This document shows positions 13,519 to 25,600 of a stretch of DNA of 64,000 nucleotides, in pieces. The position numbers were made by a program, and so were the translations under genes. Numbering within the stretch: position 1 is the stretch's first letter; every line of letters begins with the position of its first letter. The stretch spans positions 38,039,467 through 38,103,466 of the forward strand of contig NC_056758.1 of NCBI RefSeq assembly GCF_018687715.1, read 5' to 3'. The DNA is from Carya illinoinensis. Taxonomy: Eukaryota; Streptophyta; Magnoliopsida; Fagales; Juglandaceae. The notes under the pieces are model-generated. The model was not told the origin of the DNA, did no database searches, and saw nothing but the letters and a program-made list of their open reading frames with translations.

Positions 13519-14690
13519 TTATTTGAAGTAGAAGACCACTAGTTTCAGAATCAATAGAACCTTCGTGACATTCGGACTCCAAAGGCTCCACCATCGAGAA
13601 TTTAATAAACCCAACACGTCCGGCAACACCTTCTGGGCCAAACCCTTGTGGTTGTTGCTACTGCTAGCCGTCACCATTGCCGTTTCAACCACCGTAGCCT
13701 CCTCCTCCTCTTCAATGGCCACCTCGTGCTCTTTATGCTTGTCCTTACCACTTCCTTCCACAGAAACATCACCCTTGTCCATCCAGCTCGCAGAAGCCAC
13801 ATCATTTTCCGGAGAGGTCACAGAAAAAGCACAGCTTTCCTCAATCTCCTATGTAATCGGAGTCTCCGAAACATCGGGGGACTTTCCTGGAGCGCGGCAA
13901 CTGGTCGGTTTCTTTCTTCGTTTGCCTTTGCTGTTGACCTTCTTTGACCGTTCTCCGTGGCCCAGATGGTCCTTGAAGGCCTCAATGGCCTGGTGGATTA
14001 GCTCGCGGTTGGGCGAGGAATCCCACCTGAACTGTGCCCTTTGATTTCTAGCTCGGGATCGTGGTGGCTCTTTCTACCACGGCCACACTTAGGAACTCGT
14101 TTGCTAGGGGCGTCTCGAAATCACCGTTTGGTACAGGACCATCTTCTGCAAGAATTGCAGTGGTTGGATGAGCAAATAGAAGCATCAACAGCGAAACCCA
14201 TTTGCTTCTTCGATGATGCCCCACCGAAGTGTCGATCTCGGATCTCGCCTGTCCATTTCTTCTTATACCGATGAAGCCCATGAGCTCGTCAACGATCTTC
14301 GAGACCCTCTCAGACGGGGCCAATTTCAACTCTTGTACAGAAGATGTGTACCCACGCTCATTTTTTTGGAAATTTAAGAGTCTGGGTAATAGGGATAGGA
14401 ATTATGTGAGTATTGGTTGCCGGTGCTTTAGCTCCGAACTGAACCCATGAAGGCACAAAATTCTGGGTTTTTTCCAGGTTTGGGTCATGTATGAGGTCGG
14501 CCCAAGCAATGGACAAAAAGAATCGGGCGGTGGTGGTGTCGAGGAATTATCATCATCGAATTTGAAGATGGTGTACCAGTACATAGTCGGTGCCGTTGTA
14601 GCTTCTCTGTTGGGTTTTGTTTTGTCTTACAGATTTAGATTAGGAAAGAAGATCGCCACCAGATCTGAACATTTTGCCTAGAGATTCTCC
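13519..14690 (-). pseudogene. Mosaic of captured host-gene fragments
   Basis: On the minus strand several unrelated protein-like pieces follow one another. At 14470-14441, KPRILCLHGF matches the start of FSH-type serine hydrolases. At 14323-14273, LAPSERVSKIVDELMGF matches the N-terminal domain of organellar ribosomal protein L7/L12. At 14203-14051, KWVSLLMLLFAHPTTAILAE followed by DGPVPNGDFETP matches the signal peptide and start of a DUF642 cell-wall protein, and breaks off at TTIPS. At about 14045-13850, FRWDSSPNRELIHQAIEAFK then basic KGKRRKK, and at 13821-13519 an acidic EEEEE stretch, belong to a gene I do not recognise. Codon-like composition here contrasts with the AT-rich Copia DNA. 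The plus-strand open frames in this block are shadows. Family calls rest on short but distinctive motifs. Confidence 0.65.
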
Positions 14691-14996
14691 TGGTTTGGTT
14701 CTAGGTTTTGGAAGAGAATTATAGCTAGGGACTGTAATAAGAGGAAGGAGCTGGGAGGTTGAATATATATATATATATATATTTTTCATTGTGCTAATAA
14801 CGTATTGTAAAATTAATAAAAAGAGAGAGCCTCAAAGACAAAGAAGGAAAGAATGAGAGAGAGAATTCTTATTTTCATATCTTGTGTCTTGAATGATACC
14901 TATATATATAAGTATAAAAATTTTAATTAACGACTAACACGTAATTAATTATAACAATTAAATATAATCATTGAATACAAATCAATTTATAATACA

Positions 14997-16668
14997 ACTA
15001 AATTTTTTTCATATATACACGAAAAGTAAAAGCCTTGAGTGCGCCCCAGGTTTAGGATTCCACTTTGAAAGTGAGGGAACAATGCAGCCTAGGCAACAGG
15101 CTATACAAATAGTAGGGTAGAATGAATTATGCATATTTAGAAACAAATTCGAGATAAAGCGTGAAAGAAGAGAGTAAAGTTTGCAAGTTGAAAAAGTTCG
15201 TTCTCTGTCTCAATTTTTATGACCATATATAATATATAATATGATATTAGATAATAAATTTATAAATAAAATCAAATAAATAAGTTTTAATTATTTAATA
15301 TTATATTATAAAATGATAAAAATTAAAATAATGAATAACGTTTTCCTTATAAATTTATCTGAAATAAAAATCAATCAAAACTTAGATTTTGAGAGTGTGA
15401 CCAATATGAAATTGTTGGCTCCGTCCATACCAAATTTTAATAAAGTAATGTTAAATATAAACTTAGATCTCGTTTATTTTAAAAAAAAAGTATGATTAGA
15501 AAATAAAACATTTAAATAAATTTTAATTTTTTAAAACGATACCTTTGGCATATACAAATTCTTTCCTTTTCTAAAATCTTTCATATTTAACATTTATAGC
15601 CACACAAATTTTGTTGAGAATTGAGGAAGAAATCTTGATTGTGCCACGTAATAAAGAAGTAGATGGTGTAGGGCCAATTTTGATCGAGATGAATAATTTT
15701 ACTTTTGATTCCCATAAAAAAACAAATAAAGGAAAAAAAATTAAATTAATATATTTTTTGTCCGATTAAAATAACATACCTATAATAATCACTATCGAGT
15801 CCATTAATGTCACGCGGTAGAGACATCATAAGGGCTCCGAGTAGCCGGACCCACTCAGATACTCAGCCATCCACGTGCGACGGCTGACACCTTCACATGC
15901 TTACAACGCGCATAATTTTACCCAATCAGAAGGCAGAGACTGGTTGGGAACGCGTTTTGACTTTTTTTTTTTTAGAAAAATGTTAATACGTGGCTTGAAT
16001 TTGTACCTTCATTTTAATCGTTTATATATTAATTTTTTATTTAATAATTAAAAAATAATAATTATTTTTTAAAAATATTTCAATATATTAAAAAATATAA
16101 AAAAAATAAAAGTAAATTTGTGCTAGCGTGCAGGCAACCCTAACATTACTCTTTTTTATTTTGACATATATTCGCATACTTCCTTCCTCCAAAGTAAACA
16201 GTAATGGACTCTTTCCAATCAAATGCTATCGTAGGCTTATCGCATGACCGAGATCTCGCCAAGGGACTCCGGTATTAAAACTCCTTTGCGGTTTTTGTCC
16301 GCCATCCTATTACAAACTCTGACCACTCCTACCTCTGTTGTTACGTACGAAGTACCAAAAGAGATTATTTTGAATTTAGATTTCGTTGTCTCGCTTTGAT
16401 CCGCTTTTGTCAATTCAATTCTTCTTTTGTCTGCTCTGCTTTTCGCACTAACTACTACCCACCCACCCAATACACGAGACGCTTTGATTTGAATTAAGTT
16501 CGAAGCTATCTCGGAACGCTTTTTCTATTATCCAAGATTGACGCAATTCCTTATTCTTCCTTGAGCTTCCTTTTGAATTCTTTCCGCTTGCTTCATTTAG
16601 GCAAAGGCTAGAGTCCGTGAACATGTTATAGGAGTATTCTTGCTTTTGCTGAAGGGGGAGGGTCCTCG
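14997..16668 (+). promoter_or_regulatory. ACA1 upstream region and 5' UTR, with a G-box
   Basis: No gene was found here. A CACGTG G-box core lies at 15872-15877 within CCACGTGCGACGG, in a GC-richer island (about 15,800-15,930). That is a common setting for ABA- or light-responsive elements, but function is inferred only. The 16,200-16,660 stretch before the start codon is CT-rich and probably includes the 5' UTR. The transcription start was not located. Confidence 0.35.
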
Positions 16669-19600
16669 ATGGAGAGCTACCTGAACGATAACTTTGGGGA
16701 TGTAAAAGCCAAGAACTCGTCCGATGAGGCGCTTCAGAGATGGAGGAGCCTCTGCTGGCTAGTCAAAAATCCTAAACGGAGATTTCGATTCACTGCTAAT
16801 CTCTCCAAGCGCTTCGAGGCTGAGGCTATCCGTCGCTCCAATCAGGTCCTAATCCCAGCTATTTTTCATTTCGTTGCATTTGTTTCTTTTCAAAATTGTT
16901 GCTAACATAAGGAATCACTATGTATTCTGCACTTAAATCACGGTTATTTGGCAGTAGGGTCAGGAACAAATGGATTTAATTTTTGTGGCGTAGTTGATTG
17001 TACTTGGTTTTTTAAGTTTGAAGTAGTTCTGCATAACAAACATTTGGAATTTCTATTTCATAAATCTAAGATTTGATTTGAATTTGAAAGACTTCCTTGT
17101 ACTAATAAACAAATGGAAAGTAATTTTTTTTTTTTAAAAAGCCTCCACCTTCTTTTGGTTTGAGCTTCGTTTAGAAGTGGTAATATCGTGACCCCATTGG
17201 TTTGGTCTTCTCGCTGCGGTTTTGATTGACAAACACCTCATCATTAGAACTTTTTAAAATTTTTATACAAAATATAATAAATAATTCAATTTTTCCAAAT
17301 ATCAAAATAGAAATAAAATCATATTATAACAATATTTTATTTAACTTTTATCTAAAATCATCTCATCTCACTATACAAATTGGTTTGTCTGTCCAAATTA
17401 TAACATTTCACTCATGGTGGAAAGCTAGGTAGATCTTTAGTACAGTTTCAGATTTAATGGAACTTTCTAACCAATCGAGTAAGGATGAGGAAAAATTCAA
17501 AAATCTGACTTCGCTCTAGCTCCGAAAAAACGGAGGAGGAGGTGTCACTAGATCGATTCCGACTCCAATCCGATTCTACTCTCACTTTATGCTTCAACTC
17601 TGATTCCGATATTATACATATGTTATAAAAATTTGTATTTATCATATATACTAGTATAGTTATATAACTGAACTTATATTGTTAAATTCAATAATATATT
17701 AGTTTGAGCAAATTATTATAAAATAATATAATTATACTATAAAAAAATAGACTAATAATAGTTTAGTATATGTAAACATCATAGTATTACAATCATGCAT
17801 AATCAAGTACATAAATAAGTTAGACATTAGTATTGAAATAAGTCTAGTATAATAAGCTAATAACACGTAATACTAATTTATTAATGTATAAAATAACACG
17901 CAATTAGACACTAGAAATAAGTTTAGTGCAAAAATAAGTTATAAATAAGTTAGACAAACGTATAACATAATAACATGTAATACTATATTATAGAAATAAG
18001 TCTAATATAATAAGTTAATAACACATAATACTACAGTATAATAACATGTAATTAGACACTAAAAGTAATTTGTACTACTATAATATGATAACATGTAATT
18101 AGAACTATAGTACTATAAGTCTAGTATAAAAAGAAATTAGATATTAGTATAGAAGTAAATCAGCAATGAATGATTTAGTTTTAGTTTTTAATTTTTGGAA
18201 AACTTAAAATTTGAAAGCTCACAAAAAATCATTTTTAAGAATGGGCTAAATATGAAGCTAAAAAAAAATCTAAAAAAACCAAAATCCGACTCCACTCCGA
18301 CAAGTTATAGTCGGAGTTTGGATTTGAACTTCAACAAAGCCGGAGTCACAGTTGGATTTAAGGGAATCCGACTCCAACTAAGTATGTGCTCACCCCTACA
18401 ATCGAGAAGTAGAGGTAAAGAATGCGTGGGAACATTTCTTTTGTTATTCAGCGGTGAATAACAAAATTAGATATTAGTATAGAAGTAAATCAGCAGTGAA
18501 TGATGTAGTTTTAGTTTTTAATTTTTGGAAAAATTAAAATATGAAAGCTCACAAAAAATCTTTTTAAGAATGGGCTAAATAGGAAGCTAAAAAAAATCTA
18601 AAAAACCAAAATCTGACTCTATTCTGACAAGTCAGAGTTGGAGTTGGATTGAAGTCTACACAAGTTGGAGTTGGAGTTTGGATTTGAACTTCAACAAAGC
18701 TGGAGTCAGAGTTGCATTTAAGGGAATCCGACTCCAACTAAGTATGTTCTCACCCCTACAATCGAGAAGTAGAAGTAAAGAATGCGTGGGAGCATTTCTT
18801 TTGTTATTCTCTCCATAGAAGCTATTTTATATTAAGTAGATGGGTTGGCTTTTCTTTTGTTACTTCCTTAGTTACTTGACTAAATAGTTAGAGCCAGCTC
18901 TAGAAAGAAATTGTAAAGATAGGAGGAAACCCCAAGCTACATATGGGCTTATGCTCCAAGAATGTTAGTCGTTATTACAAGAAATTGTTATTACAAGATA
19001 GGAGGAAAGCATAAGCTACATATCGGCTTATGCTCCAATAATCATTCTATGTTAGCCCCATAGAATCATCATACACGTCAGTAACTTTTTATTCATAGGC
19101 AATTCATCATTCTATACTCAATTTGGGGTAGAACAATTTCCTCCCCTGAATCATTGGCATCCTCATTAGACCATTCCTAGTTGAGATTGATTGTGATTTC
19201 ATTTGTAATGATTGAAGGAAAGCCAAACCACATGTGGATTTATATTCCAATTGGACTATTCAATGTGACAATTTGAGTCCGATGAAATCATTATAACCCG
19301 CAAGATTTATTTCCCTCAGAAAGAATTGGGCTCTCATTCACTACTATTCTATACAATATTTGTAGTATTACAAAAACTTTGGCCTTATGGAAGATGATTT
19401 ATTGTCCCTTCCTTTTTGTTTTGATCGTGGTTGTGATATCCTATACTGACCAATAAGGGTAGGTGGTGTATGAAATTCTACATCACTTGTGAAAAAGAAG
19501 TTCTTGTTCTTTGTAATGGTTCCAGTGAGGCTTCAATTGTATAATTTACTAGTCATTTTGGAATATAGACCCATATGTGGCTTGAGCCTTTCTTGGGGCA

Positions 19601-22600
19601 TTACAAATTGTATCAGAGACCATCCCAACCAGAAATGTGGAACTTGAGCTATGCCACTTACGACGGATTGGCTCGACGAGGATGTTGGGAATTTAAGGAG
19701 GGGGGGATTCGATACCCCATACTAACTAATAAGGGTAGGTAGTGTATGAGATCCCACATTGCCTGGGATGGGAAAACTCTTGCTCCTTATAATGGTTTCA
19801 ATGGAATTTCAATTGTATCATCGACTAACCCTTTTGGCTTGAGTCTCTCTTGGTGCGTTACAGTGGTATGACACCTGAACTTGAAGCTTTGATACACTCA
19901 GGTTCCACAGAGCTTGCAGTATTTGGTTTGGTCCTATCAAACCCAACCCCCAAATTTAGAATTGTTGGCATGTTTTGGACGGTAGAATGGGGAGATTGAG
20001 GAGTTTGTTTAAGTCTCCTGAGAAATAGAAGTCTATTAAAGGACCCTTGATAATAAAATTTTTGTAAACAAGGGCATATTTTTTTTATGAGAAAAATTAA
20101 TGAACAAGGACATATTGACATGTGGTTAAAGAATGTCAGGATTGGAAATATAAATTTTCATGTGGTTAAAGAATGTCAGGAATGGAAAGATGTTGAAGTA
20201 TAAATTCTCTATCACATGTCCTTTTCTCTCCATCTCTTATCTTTTTTTTTTTAATCTTTTTCACAATTCATACTCCGTGAATCTCTAATTGCTTTCTCCT
20301 TCCTCCTCACTCTGGCTATATTATCAATCGAAAAGGATAGATTAATAAATCCCAAATACAAAAATTTGATTAGTAAATTTGCATCTTAAATGGAAAAAGA
20401 GAATTTTTGGTGTTTAATAATAAAAATTTATATCTGAGTTAATTATATTTGGTCTTTGTTTATATTAAGCTTTGGGTCACTAAGTCAAGGTGTTCTAATT
20501 CTCATTAGCAAGTGCTCTGTAGGGAGGGCCTGAGGAAACAATACAACTGTGAGAAATCAAGGCGTTATATCATTCATGATCTGTGCAATATTAAATAACA
20601 ATTAGCATACTTCCATTGATGCAAACAAAGTTGATGCTCAATTGTGCCTGCTGTGGAATTTGAATGTAAGCAGGTGTGAAGTTCCCGACCTCATTGGCTG
20701 TACTTAGCACCTTTTAGCAAGTATGTGCCGTGGAACTTTTCCAACTGGGACATGAGCATATGCCACTAATTTTAATCTCAGTTGCTTAGACTCCAAACTT
20801 TGCTGTAGCAAGTATCTGTAAGAATAATCTATGAGCTTTGATGACTGAGGTGCTTCTGGACTTATATTCTTTAATAAGCTTACCTGGATAGGAACTTGCC
20901 TGCACTTTCTTGAAAATCTTCATGTAGATCTATCAATTTTATAAAACTATTCTTCTGGATTGATTGTTGGTGGTTTACAAATTAGAAGTTTTGAGGAATG
21001 CACTGAGAGGGAAGTGGATTTGGTTAGAAAATGTGTGGTGGGGGTTATACCATTGCTTTTAAACAATGATTATAAATTTTAAATCATGTTCAAATTCAGA
21101 AACAATGAATTTCCTGAAAATTGGACATTTGTTGTGTCCTGCTCAACTGAGATTTTCCTTGCATATTCTTGATTTTCTGATGTCTCTCTCTGTCTTTCTT
21201 TTTTCCCTCTTTCTTTCTTGTTGAACATTATAGGAAAAGTTTAGAGTTGCAGTTTTGGTTTCGCAAGCTGCACTTCAATTTATCAGTGGTAAGTATCTTA
21301 ATCTTCTCAAATTAAACTTTTGTAATACCATGGTTATACTTCATTGTGTTGACTGGAACTTCAATACCTGTAGGTCTAACTCTTTCCAGTGAATACACTG
21401 TGCCGGAGGAAGTCAAAACAGCAGGCTTTGAAATATGTGCTGAGGAGTTAGCATCCATCGCTGAAGGCCGTGATGTGAAGAAACTGAAAATACATGATGG
21501 GGTTGAGGGTATTGCAAACAAGCTTGCGTCATCATATGACGTTGGCATTCCAACTTCTGAGCACTTGCTGAATCAGAGAAAAGAGATTTATGGAATTAAT
21601 AAATTTAATGAAACCCCAGTGCGAGGGTTTTGGGTCTTTGTGTGGGAAGCCCTTCAAGATATGACCCTTATGATACTTGCCGTTTGTGCTTTTGTCTCTC
21701 TTCTTGTTGGCATTACTCTGGAAGGATGGCCAAAGGGTGCTCATGATGGCCTTGGAATTGTTGCCAGCATTTTGCTGGTTGTACTGGTCACTGCCATTAG
21801 TGACTACAAACAATCTCTTCAGTTCAAGGATTTGGACAGGGAGAAGAAAAAAATTACAGTTCAGGTCACCAGAGATGGACTTAGACAAAAGATATCGATA
21901 TATGATCTTCTTCCTGGTGACATTGTTCATCTTGCCATTGGAGATCAGGTTCCGGCAGATGGACTTTTTGTTTCTGGGTTCTCAGTATTGATAAATGAAT
22001 CCAGTTTAACAGGAGAGAGTGAACCGGTTAACGTCAATTCTGATAATCCTTTTCTCCTATCAGGAACCAAAGTTCAGGATGGATCATGCAAGATGCTGGT
22101 AACAACTGTTGGAATGAGAACCCAGTGGGGTAAACTGATGGAGACCCTTATTGAGGGAGGAGATGATGAGACGCCGTTGCAGGTCAAACTTAATGGTGTG
22201 GCAACCATTATTGGTAAAATAGGCCTATTTTTTTCTGTGGTTACTTTTTCTGTTATGATGCAAGGCCTGATCAGCCGCAAACTACATGAAGGATCCTACT
22301 GGATCTGGTCTGGAGATGATATGATGCAAATCTTGGAATCGTTTGCTATTGCTGTCACCATAGTCGTTGTTGCTGTTCCTGAAGGACTGCCTTTGGCTGT
22401 GACACTAAGCCTTGCTTTTGCCATGAAGAAGATGATGAAAGATAAGGCACTTGTCCGTCATTTGGCTGCTTGTGAGACAATGGGGTCTGCCACAAGTATC
22501 TGTAGTGACAAGACTGGGACTCTAACTACTAACCATATGACTGTTGTGAAAGCTTGTATCTGTGGGAAAATCAATGACGTAGGAAGCTCTAAGGAGACTT

Positions 22601-25600
22601 CTAGTATAGGCTCTGAAATTCCTAGTTCTGCCTTGAGTATTCTTCTCCAATCAATATTTACCAACACTGGAGGAGAAATTGTTAAAAACAAAGATGAGAA
22701 AGTTGAGATACTGGGAACACCAACTGACACTGCACTCTTGGAGTTTGGGCTGTTGCTTGGTGGGAATTTTCAATCAGAAAGACAAGCACTGAACATTGTG
22801 AAAGTCGAGCCCTTCAATTCTGTTAAGAAGCGAATGGGAGTAGTTTTAGAGCTTCCCAATGGTGGTTTCCGCGTGCACAGTAAAGGTGCTTCTGAAATAG
22901 TATTAGCTGGATGTGACAAAGTCATAGACTCCAACGGTGAAATTGTTGCACTGAATGAGACATCAATTAATCATTTGAAGGATACGATTGACCAATTTGC
23001 CAGTGAAGCTCTTCGAACTCTATGCCTTGCGTATATGGAAATTGAAAACGAATATTCTGCTGAAAGTCCTATACCCACAAAAGGGTACACTTGCATAGGA
23101 ATTGTTGGAATTAAAGATCCAGTTCGCCCAGGTGTCAGGGAGTCTGTTGCAATTTGTAGGGCAGCTGGTATAACTGTTCGGATGGTTACCGGAGACAACA
23201 TAAACACTGCAAAGGCAATAGCTCGAGAATGTGGAATTTTGACCAGTAAGGGAATAGCAATTGAAGGCCCAGAATTCCGTGAGAAAAGTGAGGAGGAATT
23301 GCTCAAAATTATTCCAAACCTTCAGGTGATTTACGTGCTTAATGACATTATTAGGAGTGGAAGTTGGGAGACAAATTCAGTGTTTGTGGAAAACCCAAGC
23401 CCGTACTTAAGCATAAATGCTTCCTAGCACAAAGTACTCGTGCACGCTCGATAAAAGTAACGCGCACGTTTAAGAACAGAAATTTTTTGATCGAAGAAAT
23501 TTAATATCAAAATTCTCATAAAATACAATAAAAAAAGGCAAGATAATCACATATTTAGCTTATCAACTCAATTTTGTATAGCCTTATGCAACATTATTAC
23601 ATAAAATTTAAACATAGAATTTTAATAATTCTTTTGTGCATTATGAGATTTACATGACAAGGATAATTGATAGCCTTCGTAAAAGTAAATTGCATGTTGA
23701 ATCAAAATACTCTCAAAAGGCACTGAATGATCAAGCGTTGACTTTTATACTGGCATAAGCAATACACTGAAATCCTAGATTATATATCATCCTCATCATT
23801 AAGCATCATTTTTTTCCTCATAGGATGATCTATAACCCTCGTCATCTTCTCAATTTCCTTATCTACTTCATATAAGTTAATGGTTTACATTGATGAAAAT
23901 TGCATGGTGTCTGAACAATGAATGGTTTGACTCTGAATTTCCATGGACACCATTGTTGAATTGATTTCTAAAGAAAATATGACATCCATATCGAACTCAC
24001 AATGACCCATCCCAGAGTTGCCTAAGGAATGCTGCATTCCTGGACTATTTTTTAAAAGATTCCTAAAGGAAATTCTGTGCAAATTCCTCATTTCCAGTTT
24101 GCAGTTCTTCTGATAATTTGTTTTGCTTTATCTTGGGCTCTAACTATTCAAATTCTCTTCCCTGGAAGTACTGCCCAGTTTTAATTTAGAAATAGTATGT
24201 AGCTGCAAGGATTGGACTAAAGCAATGGGTATGGTAAATTAGGATAATTCTGGGCTACTTGAGTCCCAGTCCCAGTGAGTACTCCCAGTAACAATAATGT
24301 CATCCACATAAAAAACTATAATGATCACACCTGAAGTCTGCTGACGAACAAAAACAGAGTGATCCGAGTTTCTATGATACGTGTCTATGCTTCCCTTCCT
24401 TTCTGCGACCCCATTTTGCTGGAGGTATATGGGCAGGAGAACTTTTTATCAATTCCATGAATCATTTGAAATCATTGGCAGTCATCGAAGTGTAAATTAT
24501 CCGCTAGATAGAACTTTTCTATGAGAAGAAGTCATCTGCTAAAGAAAATCTATTATTTCTTCATGTACAGGTCATGGCTCGATCTTTACCTCTGGATAAG
24601 CATACCCTTGTGAAACAGTTACGAACCACTTTTGAAGAAGTTGTTGCAGTGACTGGTGATGGTACGAATGATGCTCCAGCGCTTCATGAAGCAGACATTG
24701 GACTAGCAATGGGCATTGCTGGAACTGAGGTGTTACCTAGATGCTGTTCCTTTGTTCTTGCCATAAAAAAAATACATTAATCTTACCAAATATAGCTGTG
24801 ATGCAAGCCCCAACTTCAAAAAGTTATATTCTACTTCTTTGGTTTTAACAAAGATATATTTATTTAAATTCTCAACCCCTTTAAATTAACTATGTTTTCA
24901 TTTCATTCTTGCCTGCTAATACAAGTGCTCCAATGCTTAAAGGGGAAGGTTAGATGGAATTTTCTGTGTGTCATTGGTAATCATATTTAGACATGAAACT
25001 GTGAGAAACAAGCATACGTTTTCCTATTAGGCCTTGAGTGCAAGATATCAAATGACAGCAACTCACAACATTTGTGTAATTTCATATAAACATTAGAAAT
25101 CTTTTCCTGGTTTTCTTTCTGTCTACTTTTTGCCTTTTTTCATCTATATTCTTTTAATTACCTGGAAAAAGCTTTCGCATCATGAAACTGCTATCCAAAA
25201 AGATTGTTGTTTATGCATCCAGGCCCTTTTCTTGTATCTCGTGGACAGTAATTTAGTGATTTATGTCATGAACCTTGTACCAGGTGGCAAAAGAGAGTGC
25301 TGATGTCATTATCTTAGATGATAACTTCTCCACAATCGTTACTGTAGCGAAATGGGGACGTTCTGTTTACATAAATATTCAAAAATTTGTTCAGTTTCAG
25401 CTCACAGTAAATGTGGTTGCCCTAATTGTCAACTTTTCTTCGGCCTGTTTGACAGGTCAGCAGATGCTCATCTTTTTTCTTTCTTTTCATATCAGTTTAC
25501 TTTTTTAGGCTAAACCTTTTCCTATAGCATTCTTATAACATTCCTTCATTCACTCTTTTGTCTTCGTTCTCAGGGAACACTCCCCTGACTGCTGTGCAGC

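Larger units (their letters stand above)
9363..14996 (-). mobile_element. Degenerate Copia LTR retrotransposon
   Basis: Two direct repeats of about 200 bp, 9363-9558 and 14797-14996, act as LTRs. Both contain TTGTAAAATTAAT, a GA-rich stretch, CTTGAATGATACC and a diverged tail. On the minus strand the 14.8-kb copy is the 5' LTR. Between them lie Copia pol remnants in the right minus-strand order. The LTRs have diverged strongly, pol is full of stops, and I could not recognise gag. I saw no clear target-site duplication. The block at 13519-14690 is foreign cargo and is listed separately. Confidence 0.75.

Noticed and set aside
13565..14044. 159-codon plus-strand open frame
   Set aside because: It is the antisense shadow of the captured minus-strand fragments; the plus-strand protein is low-complexity with no domain.
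19432..19862. Cassandra-type TRIM with 5S rRNA promoter
   Set aside because: The LTRs lack any 5S rRNA-like internal control sequence.
21312..23306. Several minus-strand open frames within ACA1 exon 3
   Set aside because: The plus-strand frame matches the Ca2+-ATPase family along its full length; these are shadows.
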